From Irpex lacteus (Eukaryota; Basidiomycota; Agaricomycetes; Polyporales; Irpicaceae): a stretch of DNA of 64,000 bases. Every line of letters begins with the position of its first letter. Within the stretch, counting starts at the first letter, position 1. The translations under genes and the position numbers were made by a program. The notes below the pieces were generated by a model that saw nothing but the letters and a program-made list of their open reading frames with translations, was not told where the DNA came from and ran no database searches. The stretch is from NCBI GenBank assembly GCA_001986395.2, contig MQVO02000003.1, positions 1,302,001 through 1,366,000 on the forward strand, written 5' to 3'. Below are positions 34,835 through 46,610 of the stretch, one piece after another.

Positions 34835-37800
34835 ATGAAGTTCAGGTACGTTCAAGAGGCCCAGCGGCCTTATCACTACGTGCTGACGATCTTGCACACA
34901 GTTCATCTCTGAAATTTAATGCCGTCTCCGAATGGTGGGACGAGTATATTGCGTGAGTGTTTTTTTGGGTTGGCGACTGTCTGTCCTCGCTTAGTATACC
35001 ACTATAGCTACGACGCGCTAAAGAAGTATGTGTATCAGTTGGAGAAACAGCAAGTGGGATACAGAGATGCCGTGCATGATCTTGAAGCAAACGAGAGTAC
35101 CTCCTTGATGCAAGGAACCGACGATCACGTTTCCACCGATGCATTATTCATCCCTCTCCTGGATAGAGAGTTGAAGAAGATCACATTGTTCTACGAAGCC
35201 CAGGAGAAGGAGCTACTGGAGGAGGTTCATGGGCTTGAGACGATGGTACAGCAACAGGAGGCAGACGGTCCGGACATTGGACATCAGTATGACCGTCAGG
35301 AAGATGATGACGACGACGACGAAGACGATGATGACTTCAACCAGGCCCTACTGAACTCAGAGATTACATTTTCCCGTTCTCCCGTTGGCCGTCGCAGGAG
35401 GTCGTTATCGGCCGGAAACCGTGGAAGTGCGTCAGTTCCGTTCCTCTTTTTATCTCAATTGATGTTATGTAGGTAGCAGTGCTCGCCGCTCTGAATGGTC
35501 AAATCGTCGCTATAGCTTGTCTTCGAATGAGGACCATGGAGACTTGGAAGCCAGTATCGCTTCGTTACGATCTGCTGCCCAAGCAGATCCGTCTGCCTCT
35601 CAGACCTTCAGCGGAGGTCACGGAAGAGGTGTAACCGACAGTCCTATGCGTACGGCCAAGAATATTGCCAACAAGATCTTCTCCAAGGACAACAATAGTC
35701 CAGTAACAGTTTGGAATGCGAAGAATAACTATGCCATGGATATTCAGCTACTTTTCAAGCGACGGATTACCAACGTTTATCTGTCACTAGTGTCTTTGCG
35801 ATCATACGTCGAACTCAACCTAACTGGATTCCGCAAAATCCTGAAGAAGTGAGTGTTGAGTTGTATCGACTTTTGCGTAGTCTTACTTTTGCGATTAGGT
35901 ACGACAAGGTTACAGATAGTAACGTATGCCATTTCTCATCTTTACAATGGATTACTCTATACTAATCTGCCATGTACTCTCCAGCTTCGCGATCGTTACC
36001 TTCACGAAGTTGTAGAACATGCACCTCCCTTCACCACCGCCTCCAAAGACAAGCTCAACCGTCATATCGATAGCCTCATCGAATTGTACGCCCGTTGCGT
36101 CACACGGGGAGACACCAGCTTTGCCAAACGTCAACTCAAGATGCACCAACGAGAACACATCGCCTGGGAGCGTGACACCGTCTGGCGACAAATGATTGGA
36201 CATGAACGTCGCGGCTCAGCAGCAGACGGCGGTTCCCCGGGTACTCTACGAACTCTTGGCGGCACGCTCGTTGTTGAACCCGAAAAGGGCGTGCTCGATG
36301 TACAAACGCCTGCGGGTCGGTTCAAGCTCACGTTGAAGCAGATTTTCCTGCTCATCAGTGTTATTGTGCTCGTGGTGCTGCTAAACGTCTCGGTCGTTGA
36401 CGGCGTGGAGGCCAATCGGTGTTTGGCAGTTTTGGTGTTTGCGACGGTGATGTGGGCGACTGAGGCTATTCCGTTGTTTGTGACCTCCATCTTCATTCCC
36501 CTGCTTCTTGTCACTCTACGAGTGATTCGGGACGCCGATGATAACCGGTTGTCTGCCCCTGATGCTACCAAGTGAGTATATCATTGCATGCGCTTTTTGG
36601 GCGACATTCATCACTTAATTATCACAGGTGGATATTCTCGGTTATGTTCTCGCCGACCATCATGCTACTCATAGGTGGATTCACGATTGCGGCTGCTTTG
36701 AGCAAAACCAATATCGACCGCGTCTTGATCACTCGGGTGTTGAGTCTGGCAGGGACTAGGCCAAGTATAGTTCTTCTCGCTTTCATGGGCGTCGCATGCT
36801 TCGCCAGCATGTGGATTAGGTGCGTCAACTTGAATTAATCGGTATTCTTTCATTGCTGACAACATCGCAGCAATGTTGCAGCGCCTACTTTATGTTTCAC
36901 GTTAATCAAGGTGTGTTTTGTACTATAGCAATACCATACACCGCCCTGACTATTCTTACAGCCCATTCTACGAACCCTACCTCCGAAATCTAAATTCGCC
37001 CCATGTCTAATTGTAAGCACACTCAACTCGTTTCGCCTTCCACCTTGCCTCAACTTACACCGCTCCCAATTACAGCTCGGCATAGCCCTGGCAGCCAACA
37101 TCGGTGGACAAAGCTCTCCCATTTCCTCTCCTCAGAACCTCATCGCCCTGCACGAGATGGACCCACAACTCGACTGGGGAAAGTGGTTCGCCGTCGCACT
37201 CCCAGTGTCCGGCATCTCCATTGTACTCATATGGCTTCTCCTCCTCGTGAGCTACAAACCTGCACGATCACCCGATGGCGAAGGCGAACTTGAAATCAAG
37301 CCGATCAGGCCGACTAGGGAACCGTTCACCGCTAAGCAGTACTGGGTGTGTTTTGTGTGTGTGGCGACAATTGCGCTGTGGTGTGTAGAGCATGCGATCG
37401 AGCCGGTGGTAGGTGATATGGGTATTATCGCCATCATCCCCATAGTGGCATTCTTCTCTACCGGTATACTCAAGAAGGTAAGTCAAGTCATATATCGCGA
37501 ATGTTTTCGTTCGTAAATGAGAATTAAACTTCTTTTTCCCAATACGCATAGGACGACTTCGACCAATTCTTGTGGACAGTCGTATTTCTCGCTATGGGCG
37601 GTATCGCGCTGGGCAAGGGCGTGACATCCAGCGGTCTACTCGAGGTCCTGGACGACGTTATTAGAGATATCATCGACGGAAAGTCACTCTACACTGTCGT
37701 GATGGTTTTATCGGCCATCGTACTAGTGCGTATAACTTCCTATGCTACCTTCGTACTAGTGATAACCCCTTCTTAGGTCGTCTCCACATTCATCAGCCAC

Positions 37801-38187
37801 ACCATCGCCAGTGTACTCCTTGTACCAATCGCTAAGGAAGTCGGTAGCAAGATGCCAGGGAACCCCGAGACGCTGCTCATCTTCTTGACCGCCCTGATTT
37901 GCTCGACTGGTATGGGTATGCCGGTGTCTGGTTTCCCCAATCAACAAGCGTATGTTTTTGTCGACATCTCACGTTAAGCTTATTATTCACGTTATGATTG
38001 CATAGTGCCACTCAAGAAGACGATATGGGTCAATTGTACCTTTCCAATATCGACTTCTTGAAAAATGGTGTCCCGGCTAGTATTATCGCGACCATGGTGA
38101 GCTCTGGGTTGGCGTTGATGAATGATATACTGAGATTTGGTTTAGGTGGTCTCCACTGTGGGATTCCTTCTCATGAAAGTCATGTAA
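34835..38187 (+). CDS. SPX-domain phosphate transporter (Pho87/Pho90/Pho91 type)
   Basis: Fourteen exons: 34835..34845, 34902..34952, 35008..35426, 35473..35848, 35899..35923, 35985..36571, 36628..36819, 36871..36910, 36962..37012, 37076..37477, 37552..37725, 37777..37949, 38006..38096, 38146..38187 (877 aa, all phases close). The SPX domain starts at once (MKFSSSLKFNAVSEWWDEYI, YDALKKYVYQLEK) and includes an acidic Asp run near residue 150. It closes with NLTGFRKILKKYDKVTDSN. The permease half begins near residue 405 and has the SLC13/ArsB-like blocks ANIGGQSSPISSPQN and GMPVSGFPNQQA. Such proteins are low-affinity phosphate carriers (plasma membrane or, for Pho91, vacuole) regulated through SPX-inositol pyrophosphate binding. 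Exon 1 has only 11 coding nucleotides. Confidence 0.94.
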
Positions 38188-38555
38188 GTCAAATTCATCG
38201 ACAAATATTGCCATGTACTCACAGAAACCCATGTAGCATCTAGAATACCCGCAGTATCTTCCGTTATAGAGCCTCGATTGTGCTTTATCTTTGGTTAATT
38301 CTATATCAATCACAAATTGTTAAGAACTACATCAATTTCATTCACTGCGACAACCGAAGATAAAAATCACAACAACAGCAAAATTAAGTAATAGCGACAA
38401 CAGGGAGACTAGATGGTGTAGGTACATTCTCATAAATCATCAGCGCGTCGTGAACGTCGTGACGGTCATGTTAGAGTCGTTAGAGTCATTAAATGGGAAA
38501 CAGGATGGGTGAGAGACAAGGAATCAGCTTCAAGCGATCAAAATCATAAAGGAAA
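38188..38555. other. Convergent intergenic region
   Basis: 368 bp lies between the 3' ends of the SPX transporter and the SAM-domain gene. It is AT-rich, with a direct repeat of GTTAGAGTC near 38470..38488. No gene. Confidence 0.5.
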
Positions 38556-40554
38556 TCAGAGCCGCCAACCGCGACCACCAGCCCTCTTTAGAATCACTCG
38601 TAGGACGACCGCGCAGACTCCGAGGCCGACAAGTAGAACATAGTGAGGTATTTCCGCAACCGAAGCCGGCTCGGGATCGTCGTGCGCGTCTGCAGTACTT
38701 GGTTCCTCGGCCGACTTCTTTTCCGGAGTCAGCATGACCTGCGGCGGAGGGGAAAAGTGCATACTGCGAATCTCCATGAGCTCCTCGTCCGCATCGACCA
38801 GCGTGGACGAGGATAAATCCGAGTCAAAGCTGGCGGATGAATCAGGTTCGACGTCAGGGAGCATATTGACACGGTCCTGAGCTGCTTGAGTCGTTGTGAC
38901 CACCGAAATTAGCTTTTCACGTGCTGCTTCGTTCCGGCTAACTTCAACCTCTAAATCGGCGACCTTACGTTCAACTTCTTCCAGGCGTGCTCTGAATGCG
39001 TGGACCAATGCGCGGGTTTCAGCTAGTTCAGCTTCTAAATCGAGCTCACGCTGCGTCGCAGCTACTCGTTCTTCGATAGTGTCCGCTGGCGATAAAATGG
39101 GACGCATGACGTGCACGTTGTCGGCCTGGTTGGACGTCCCCGACTCCACAACGGAGCCAGGATCAGGACATCCTGCAGTCTCGTTCACAGGGGGAGTGAA
39201 GATGGCCGTGATCACTCGACGATCTTGCTTTCCTTTCGAAAGTCGAATGCTCTTGGCCGTCCCTGCGCCACTAAAGGCAGCCATGGATTGCAGCCGTGAG
39301 ACAGTATCCGCACTGATGTTAGATGCCATTGCAGCGGGTTCTTCCACTCTCTTGACGGTAACACCCGGAGCCGCATCCAATTCCTCCCATGCCCTTGCGC
39401 CCCACGTACCAGAAGGTTCCGATTCTGCCAAGAGTGCTTCCACAGTAGGCTCTTCCACCGCAGGCTCCTGCATCGCGGGCAGGGGAGGAGATGAAGATGG
39501 CAAAGAGGATGAGTCGCTGACAGGGCTCATAAGAACTGCCCCTTCGCTAGTTATGTTATCCTTCAGCCACCTCCCATGGTGGTATCTCTCCTGCGACTCG
39601 TCCCGTTCCAGACTGCTTTCGGAACTGAAGCTTCCACTGCGCTCAAAGCTCTGAACCATGCCATGAACACGACCGCGATTACGACGGGTTTTCCTATAGC
39701 TTTCTCGAACATCGTCTGCCAGGTCCACAGAGCTCGAAGATGAATTGTAGAGAGCACTGGAGAATGGATGAGAAGGGAGGGAACACGAGGAGGATTCGAG
39801 TCCATCGGAATCGCCGCCCCAAATACGGCCTTTGATGACATTCTGCCGAAGATTTCGAGATGCGGCTAGCAGTGCATCGCGCCACAAGGGACTAATACCA
39901 TATCTACCACCACATTAGTGTAACATCGCGAGACATACGAGAATGAGCGTACTTGTCAAGGTCATCTTCTATTAGTCGTAGAAAGATACGACCATTGATA
40001 TTAGCCTCTTTGGTGAATGCTATGATTTCTCCGGCGTCCTGAGTAGGAAGACTGGTCGCAGTGGAATCGTCTGTAGGCACCCGCAGAGCAGTAGCGAGGT
40101 AAGTTGCCAACTGCGACGCGGTCCATAATTTGGGGTTGGAAGGCAAATCTTCTAAAGTTGCAGCGCTGAGGAACACACTATCTTGAACAAACCGATTATG
40201 ACGTATTGAGCCAGTCCAACCAGACCGATTCGAGCCTCCATTGCCAGTGAACGTCTCTGGAACTGGAAGTGGTCGAGGCGCACCAAGTTCGCACATTGCT
40301 TCATGAGTTAAGGACTTTGTGTATCTGTGGCGTTTCCTTGTCTCCCTGGTTGCAGGGCTGAGGGGAACATAGTGATGTCGGCTCGCAGCGACGTTATGAC
40401 CTGACGAGTTGGAACGGGTAAGTATACCAGTGGAGGTCGTTCGGATAGCATATGGATGGGGGTTGGGCTTCACGACAGATTCCTTGGGTGTTGTTGGCAC
40501 ATGGATAAACGTAGACGACGTAGGAGATGCCGCAGGGGCGTGAGAAGTAGACAT
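38556..40554 (-). CDS. Tail-anchored SAM-domain, coiled-coil protein
   Basis: Two exons: 39953..40554 and 38556..39903 (649 aa, phases close over a 49-nt intron). A SAM domain lies at about residues 142-222 (LWTASQLATYLATALRV, INGRIFLRLIEDDLDKYGI, LWRDALLAA); the intron splits it after LIEDDLDK. A coiled coil spans ~480-535 (ERVAATQRELDLEAELAET). A single hydrophobic segment at 622-639 (YVLLVGLGVCAVVLRVIL) is followed by ten basic residues, which suits a tail anchor. The rest is Ser/Pro-rich. SAM domains mediate protein-protein oligomerisation; the membrane and partners cannot be told from sequence. The start is the first ATG of an uninterrupted frame. Confidence 0.82.
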
Positions 40555-40798
40555 ATCGTCGACACAATCACACAGGGTTCAGTCGGAAATTTCCAAGCCC
40601 GCTTGGTGGAACCGCAGTCGCTACGTAGGAGAAACTACAACTTAGCTCATCATTGAAAAGGTAACAACAAGCTAGAAACGTAGTACTCACCTGATAATGA
40701 GCGGACGCTACGTCTTAGATTCACTGCCCACAGCTGACCCGATTCGCTGCACTCTTCACTCAGTTTGGCATTACACGCTATGTGTGGAGACTTACTGG

Positions 40799-40831
40799 TC
40801 TTCAAGATGTCTTCAAGATGTCTTCAAGATG
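40799..40831. repeat. Tandem repeat, 11 bp x 3
   Basis: The unit TCTTCAAGATG occurs three times in perfect tandem, followed directly by short GTCACC-type repeats to about 40875. Confidence 0.9.
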
Positions 40832-41055
40832 ACCGAGACCGTCACCGTCACCGTCGTGGTCAAAGTCACCGATGTGCAATCACCTCCGTGGGACCCAGCG
40901 CTTACCGGCCTTGAGGCATGTAATAGCCTAAACAGGCAATGCAACGTGCTTTATAAATTGCCAGTAGGAGTTAGTCTCGTACCCAAAGACTTCAGGCAGC
41001 GCGAAGATTTCTTACCGTTTTGGGACAAGTCCGTGGCAAAAGAGAAACTTCGGCG

Positions 41056-41403
41056 GAGCCTGAGAGTCTGGTGGGTTTTGTAGAGGCGGGTGCGGGTCAA
41101 TCGCACGTGACGTAATTGGCCCTTCTTTGACAGGCAATGAGTCGAAATGACAGGCGTCGAGAAGCCGGCGCTCGTACTGGGCTCGTTCACTATACGGACT
41201 CTCGAGGCGACAATCTTCGTAAATAAATTCATTTTATTTTTGAATGTGATGTATTAATGAGCAGCCATAAATCTCATGTACATTACGAGGAGAAAAAGTA
41301 TCTGTGAGCGACGCAACGAAGGAAATGTTGCGAGGCGCCGGATCCCGTCACGTGCGATTGACCCGCACCCGCCACTGACAAAAGCCACCAGACTTTCTGG
41401 ATC
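41056..41403. mobile_element. Foldback/MITE-like element with inverted repeats
   Basis: The arms are 41056..41112 and 41346..41403. The inner 28 bp (41085..41112 and 41346..41373) are perfectly complementary. Similarity continues outward imperfectly through an AGTCTGGTGG block. The 233-bp centre is non-coding and AT-rich in its middle. Each arm contains a CACGTG hexamer. A short element with terminal inverted repeats and no ORF fits a MITE or foldback transposon; I could not find a target-site duplication, so mobility is inference. Confidence 0.55.
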
Positions 41404-42463
41404 AGACGGCGTTTTCCCATTCTCCATCAGCCGTCCCTAATCCGGAAACGTCTGGTTCGAGACTAGTAGGAGTCCGAGTCTCCAAGCCGCAGCCTGCCAA
41501 CTGGTAATTCCATTTCGGAAAGCTATCATAGCTACCTCTACTACAGCCGCTTCCCAGCTCTGCGATAGGGCCTCAACCGGGACATATTATTAGAATAAGA
41601 AAGTCCTGCGGCTTTCACTGGCAGTATGTGTATCTCCGTTGCATCAGTGCCAGCGCGTGAGACCACATACTTCAAATCACCCATGCACGATGATTCCATC
41701 CGCCCAACTTACTACTACTAATATATTTCAGGTAATTATCCAAGAAGAGGAGGGTTCGGGATGCTCACAGCGTTGTAGCGTAGCTCATAGCGGGTGATAG
41801 CAGGGCGATACTAGTTACCTCGTCCGAGGTATGTCATGTGTAGCTTATCGAACGTTGGAATATTCTAGCTCGGGGCCCGAGCTACCATTGAAGCTCGTCT
41901 ATGGTACTACGGTAAGTCTTTTGTACAATCGTTATACTCATTGACTTATGATCTCCACGTCACTTACACTTTATCTCTCACCATAGAATCCTTTATGTAA
42001 TACTCATCTCCAACCTGCTGGGCCATAAGCACCGAAAAGGTGAGTACTGTTGTGAACAATGAATCGGTCCGTAACTGTAGTTCCTTCTTGACAAAACCGA
42101 TTCTTAAGGACGTGTGAGCAGATAGCTCGGCATATTGCATACACCTACACTTCGAGGCAGTCATGAGATACATGGTCAATCTTTTACCAGGCTGCACCCG
42201 GCGAACCTTCGTGGGGGATTGTGAGAAGTTTGCCTTTACGCCATTCCGTGAGTCACTTGGCTTCCGTCCTTCTTCCCTGTTAGTGGCATTGTGGTAACAT
42301 GTTGAGAATAGCTTCGCCTTGTGTGGTAATTTTAGGACGGACTGGCCCATCTCATTCGCAACTATACTTCCTCGAAAAGGTGGAGAAGTTCACAGCGTGA
42401 TGACAGAAGCACTAGCATACTCGCAGGTCTCTGTCAAATAGACGGGAGAAGGTATGAGCCAGG

Positions 42464-42730
42464 TCATTGAATAGACGATCGTCTTCGAGCAATGAATGGC
42501 TTGGTCAGGTACGACATACAATCATTACCCTCAAACTTGCGAAGCGTGGTTCTTGCTTTACCATTGGACGAAGCATCTATGAGAGCCAATCCTCGCACAG
42601 CACAGTAAGCTCTGGTCACCTCCGGGCTCCGTGATGGGACAACCGTAGGACATTTATCGATTACCACACGTTCTAGTCTGTGTGAGCATCTTCGCAAATG
42701 GAGCAGTAACTGGTAAGCTGAGCTTCCCAA
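42464..42730 (-). pseudogene. Possible relic of an F-box/LRR-type protein
   Basis: An open minus-strand frame reads LLLHLRRCSHRLERVVIDKC and ALIDASSNGKARTTLRKFEG, a rhythm like the leucine-rich part of fungal F-box proteins. No start, F-box or flanking exons were found. It may be a gene fragment or chance. Confidence 0.22.
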
Positions 42731-45098
42731 CTTATACCATGCTTCTGAGGGCTAATAAAGTGTCGTCGCGGCGGAGCTAGTGACCGTGACCTCTTGATTA
42801 CTGAATGAGACTCAGGACTCCTAGTCATGACACGACATGGAAGTCTTGGTTTGTCCGCGCATGGGCGTCATAGGCCGCAAGTTACCATGATGAGCCATCC
42901 GATCTTCTTACTCTCGCCTAGGCCAGAACCTATGGGCTTCGCTCGATATCAACCAGGTCAGCTTGTACATGATCAGCTGAAGTATACATTGTCCTCACGG
43001 TTGAATGTCAGTCGCTTATTGGTTGACGCTGTTCCAAAAAAATTAAACTGTATGGCCGATACCAGCCTAATATTAGCTCCAAGAGGTACTCAGCATACCG
43101 GTTCTTTTCACATATGACGGCAAAGAGAACGGTACGTACCTAGTACCTTCTTGCTCGGTTCCGCTTACAACGTTCCCATGCAGACCGCTAGTTCTCGGTC
43201 AGCTATGATTGGAAGATGGGTGTTGTGTTAGAGACATTAGAGACATCAACTCAATACTCTTCGTTGATTATGCTGTTCCTAAGGTGCCAGACTAATGGCT
43301 ACCGGCACAAACATGGACTTGACACAGTATGAGCTCATCACTGCCGCTGCTTCAGCCAGCCGTTCACTGTTTATCCAGCACAAGTTGTACGGCACCAGAA
43401 TGGTCACTCTGTAAGACCATACGTGTTTTGGCAGTCGATCGAGAACATGGTGGACTCAAACACATACCTACCCGCCGGCGGTTGACAGCTCCACTCATTG
43501 CCCACAAACTCAAGTTGCGTGCAGTCGATCGACGAGACTAAATCTACGATAAACACGCGAAAGTAGATCTTGGGCCCCCCGCGTTGCAATTGGCCTTGTC
43601 GGCTCCCCGTCACGTCAGTGGCGGGTTAGGACCGAAGCGCAAAGTCGATCGAAAGGCTTGAATTCGAAATTGAGGCGAACCTGATCATATGGTCGTTGGG
43701 TTCAGTGGGCAGGCGTTGCAGAGAGGATTGCAATTCCCGGGGAAGCTACGGTAATAAGTATGTCGCTGGAGGCTGCTAATAGCGAACTTGTCTGGAGCTT
43801 AAGGCACGGAACATGAGCATGAGCCGTTGTCGGATACTGCAGTAGCGTGGTGTAATAAGATAAGCCGTTGTTTCGAGGCTCGACGGAGCTGTTTCTGGGT
43901 CTAGATGGGCGTTGAATGAACTCATGATTTCCCGATGCGGAGTCGGCATGATCTACATGACTCTCAGCAGGGCCGGCGTCGGCTTTGACGGTCCATGGAT
44001 ATACTCGAAGTTATTCCTAGCACCCCAAAACGGACTGGGCTTTCCGAGTATGACGTGAACTCTCATCTAACCCTCGACATTCCGTAGCTACATGTATGTG
44101 CTACAGCGGACGTTGATCAGAGCGTCGGATGGAAGGAGGCAGACGGAATGTGCACCCGTCAGGAACCCTTGGTAGGCACATACAAGCGGGTTTCCATGAG
44201 GGAGGATTGTCGGTATTAAATTCAATCCCGTAAGTCTAAGAGCCGGACCCTGGCTTGCTACAATGAAGTTCGGGTGACGGATTCCATTCGCGCCTCACGA
44301 CCAACAACACATCCCAGGAGATGCGAGATACTCGCAAAATTCATGCGTATGCTTGGTTACCGATGAACAAAGCAATATCGTACAACGACAGAGCAGATAG
44401 AGATACAGTTCACGTACATTACGAAACGGGGCTAGACTTGGAAGGGAGGCGAAATCGAAGTATTAATGAAGATGTCGAGGTGGCATGATAACGAGAATTG
44501 AATAGGTTAAAGATGTGACAGCATGGTTATGAGGTGGCAAACGAGGACAGCGGGTGGCATGACCGCTGAAGGGCCCGGTGTGCGTGGTCGAGCCCCGGCC
44601 TTCCTCTCTTGATCGAAGTCGAACAGAGTCTACTTGACGGAACTCCATTATAGGGCGGGCGGCGCAAAAACACGCGCACGCCCGATGGTGGTGGTTGTGT
44701 CCTCGGTAACGTCGGGAGTATAGACAGATGCCGGTTTGCACGCCATCTCAGTCCATGCGCTTGACTGGGAATTCGGACATAAACGTCAGCGGTCGCTGGT
44801 CTGTGATTAACAGAGGCGAATAATGACCCAGGCGAGCTTCGTCGAGGGCAACTCGGGCGGAAAGAGGGGTAGCGACGCTAGCAGACGACGGGCTGTTGAT
44901 GATGCTCCCACCCTGATATACACTAGAAGTGGTAGGCGATAGGCACGGCGATGATGCGGGTGAGTCGAACGCCTGGTGGTCAACTCCAGATGAGGAGAGT
45001 GCGGAAGCTGAACCTATGGAGGGCAGCCGTGTGGTAGCATTACTGTATTATGAGGATGATACATATAAGACGATGGGGGCGAGACAGGTCAAAGAAAC

Positions 45099-46610
45099 CT
45101 ACGGGTAGTAAGAGCGAGAGGGAGGAAAACCGAGAGTGTGCTGGTGAGCGGTGTCTCGGGAGTGCGGGGATAGCTCAGGGTGAGTGCATTGATCGTCCGG
45201 TGTCTGCAGGCGTCTTAGGACAGCAGCCGAGTCGCCACACGAGCCCTGACGGAAACCGTCGAGGGTAGAGATGGGTGGGAGCTTCACGGCACTGCTACGA
45301 CGTTCGTTACGGCTATCATCAAGTTCTCGTATAGGTGCTAGGCGGATGTTCTGGCCTTCATCAAAGTCAGACTGCGCTGCAGGGTGCGCCGCAGGGACAG
45401 GTGGAGCGTGTATTGGACTCTCGTACGGAGAATACCGATGTCTCGCATTAGATGGAGGGGATGGCTGAGAGAGTCGGGATGGGCCAGCAACGTATTGAGA
45501 AGGGGGAGCTAGCACAAAGGGCGATTGTTGGCTGGAGTAAGGCATGTGAAGTTGCACCGGGGCCTCGTTAGCCGGGGGAACAGTGAACTCCTGTATATGC
45601 ATAGACGGTCGGCGAGATTGAAATGAGGGGGAAGGGCCAGAGACGTTCAAAAAGTGGTTCACGGGTGGCCGTGGAGCGACTACAGATGGAGAGACCGCCC
45701 ACTCGTGTCGAGGTTCTGTCACGGCGTGCGAGACGTATGTTCTGCGTGCCCTTCGCCTGCCGGTGCCAGGGTTCACCACTTGTCCATAGCCTGGTTGGTC
45801 AGGCGACAGACACGAGTCTGGAAATGTAGGTCTAAAAACGCGTGTTACGGTCTATCACTAACTGTGAAAGTGAACAGGCTCGTACCCGAATAGAGGGATA
45901 AGCTCGTTTCGGATGGGCCAGGCAACTCTGTCGACATGGTTTCATTAGCGGATGGCTTGAATCGAAGGAATAAGATGTACCTTCTGGCCAGGCGCAGGGC
46001 AATCTCGTACGGCATCCATGTACCTTGTATCTTCAAATACCCACCACGTACTCTGCGAAGCTTTGAGGCCAAATCGGGTTGAGACTCAATCATTTTAACG
46101 ATGTCCGCTGCGTGTCATCGTCAGCTGTACTGCAACATCGGTCGACGTAATTCCGGCCTACCCTTGGAGTTACCCAGAGCTGAGAGAGTGCGGTCAATGA
46201 GCGATGCAAGGCTATGTGACCACTTCGTACATACCTTTCCAGATGCCTGTCCATAGGACGTAGCCATCATCCATATCCAACATGATCCATTGACCATTGA
46301 GTGGATACTCATATACTGGTCTGTACTTGCAATCGTCAGTCGGCTGGCTTCTAGATACATCTCTCACTCACATATAACCTCGAGGATCGTTGCTTGTGAT
46401 GTATCGGCCTTTGGTAACGTGCTGATTGGGAGTGGAATAAGGTCGAAAGCGAGGGCCCCCATTCGGCGACTCGGATTCAGAGGAAGACGGTACAGGATCC
46501 TTCGTGTGGCCCTGCGTATTAAGCAACTACTGCTGTGCTGAAAATGTAAAGGTACTTACTTGAAGTAGACCCGTAGACATGTCCACAGTCTGGTTGGGGA
46601 GAAATGTCAT
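45099..46610 (-). CDS. APSES-type (KilA-N fold) transcription factor
   Basis: Seven exons: 46560..46610, 46372..46511, 46235..46320, 46162..46179, 45981..46107, 45886..45927, 45099..45831 (398 aa, phases close). The APSES domain covers about residues 55-180: YEYPLNGQWIMLDMDDGYVL, WTGIWKALGNSKADIV, RRVRGGYLKIQGTWMPYE, ALRLARRVAWPIRNELIPLFG. APSES proteins are fungal DNA-binding regulators of development and cell cycle that recognise CGCG-core sites. No ankyrin repeats follow, so it is StuA-like rather than Mbp1/Swi4-like. The tail is Pro/Ser/Gln-rich. Exon 4 has only 18 nt and lies inside the DNA-binding domain. The start at 46610 is the first in-frame ATG after a stop; 46580 is an alternative. 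Confidence 0.92.

Larger units (their letters stand above)
40555..45098. other. Large gene-free region with repeats
   Basis: About 4.5 kb lies between two minus-strand genes. It contains an 11-bp tandem repeat, a foldback element and a possible LRR-like relic, each listed separately. Two longer frames (40697..41083 plus, 41964..42350 minus) show no family features or splice partners. No functional gene is supported. Confidence 0.5.

Noticed and set aside
40697..41083. Plus-strand frame beginning MSGRYVLDS
   Set aside because: It runs through the 11-bp tandem repeat and into the foldback arm and has no recognisable domain; likely chance.
41964..42350. 128-codon minus-strand frame
   Set aside because: No domain, no splice context, and it lies in a repeat-containing gene-free region.
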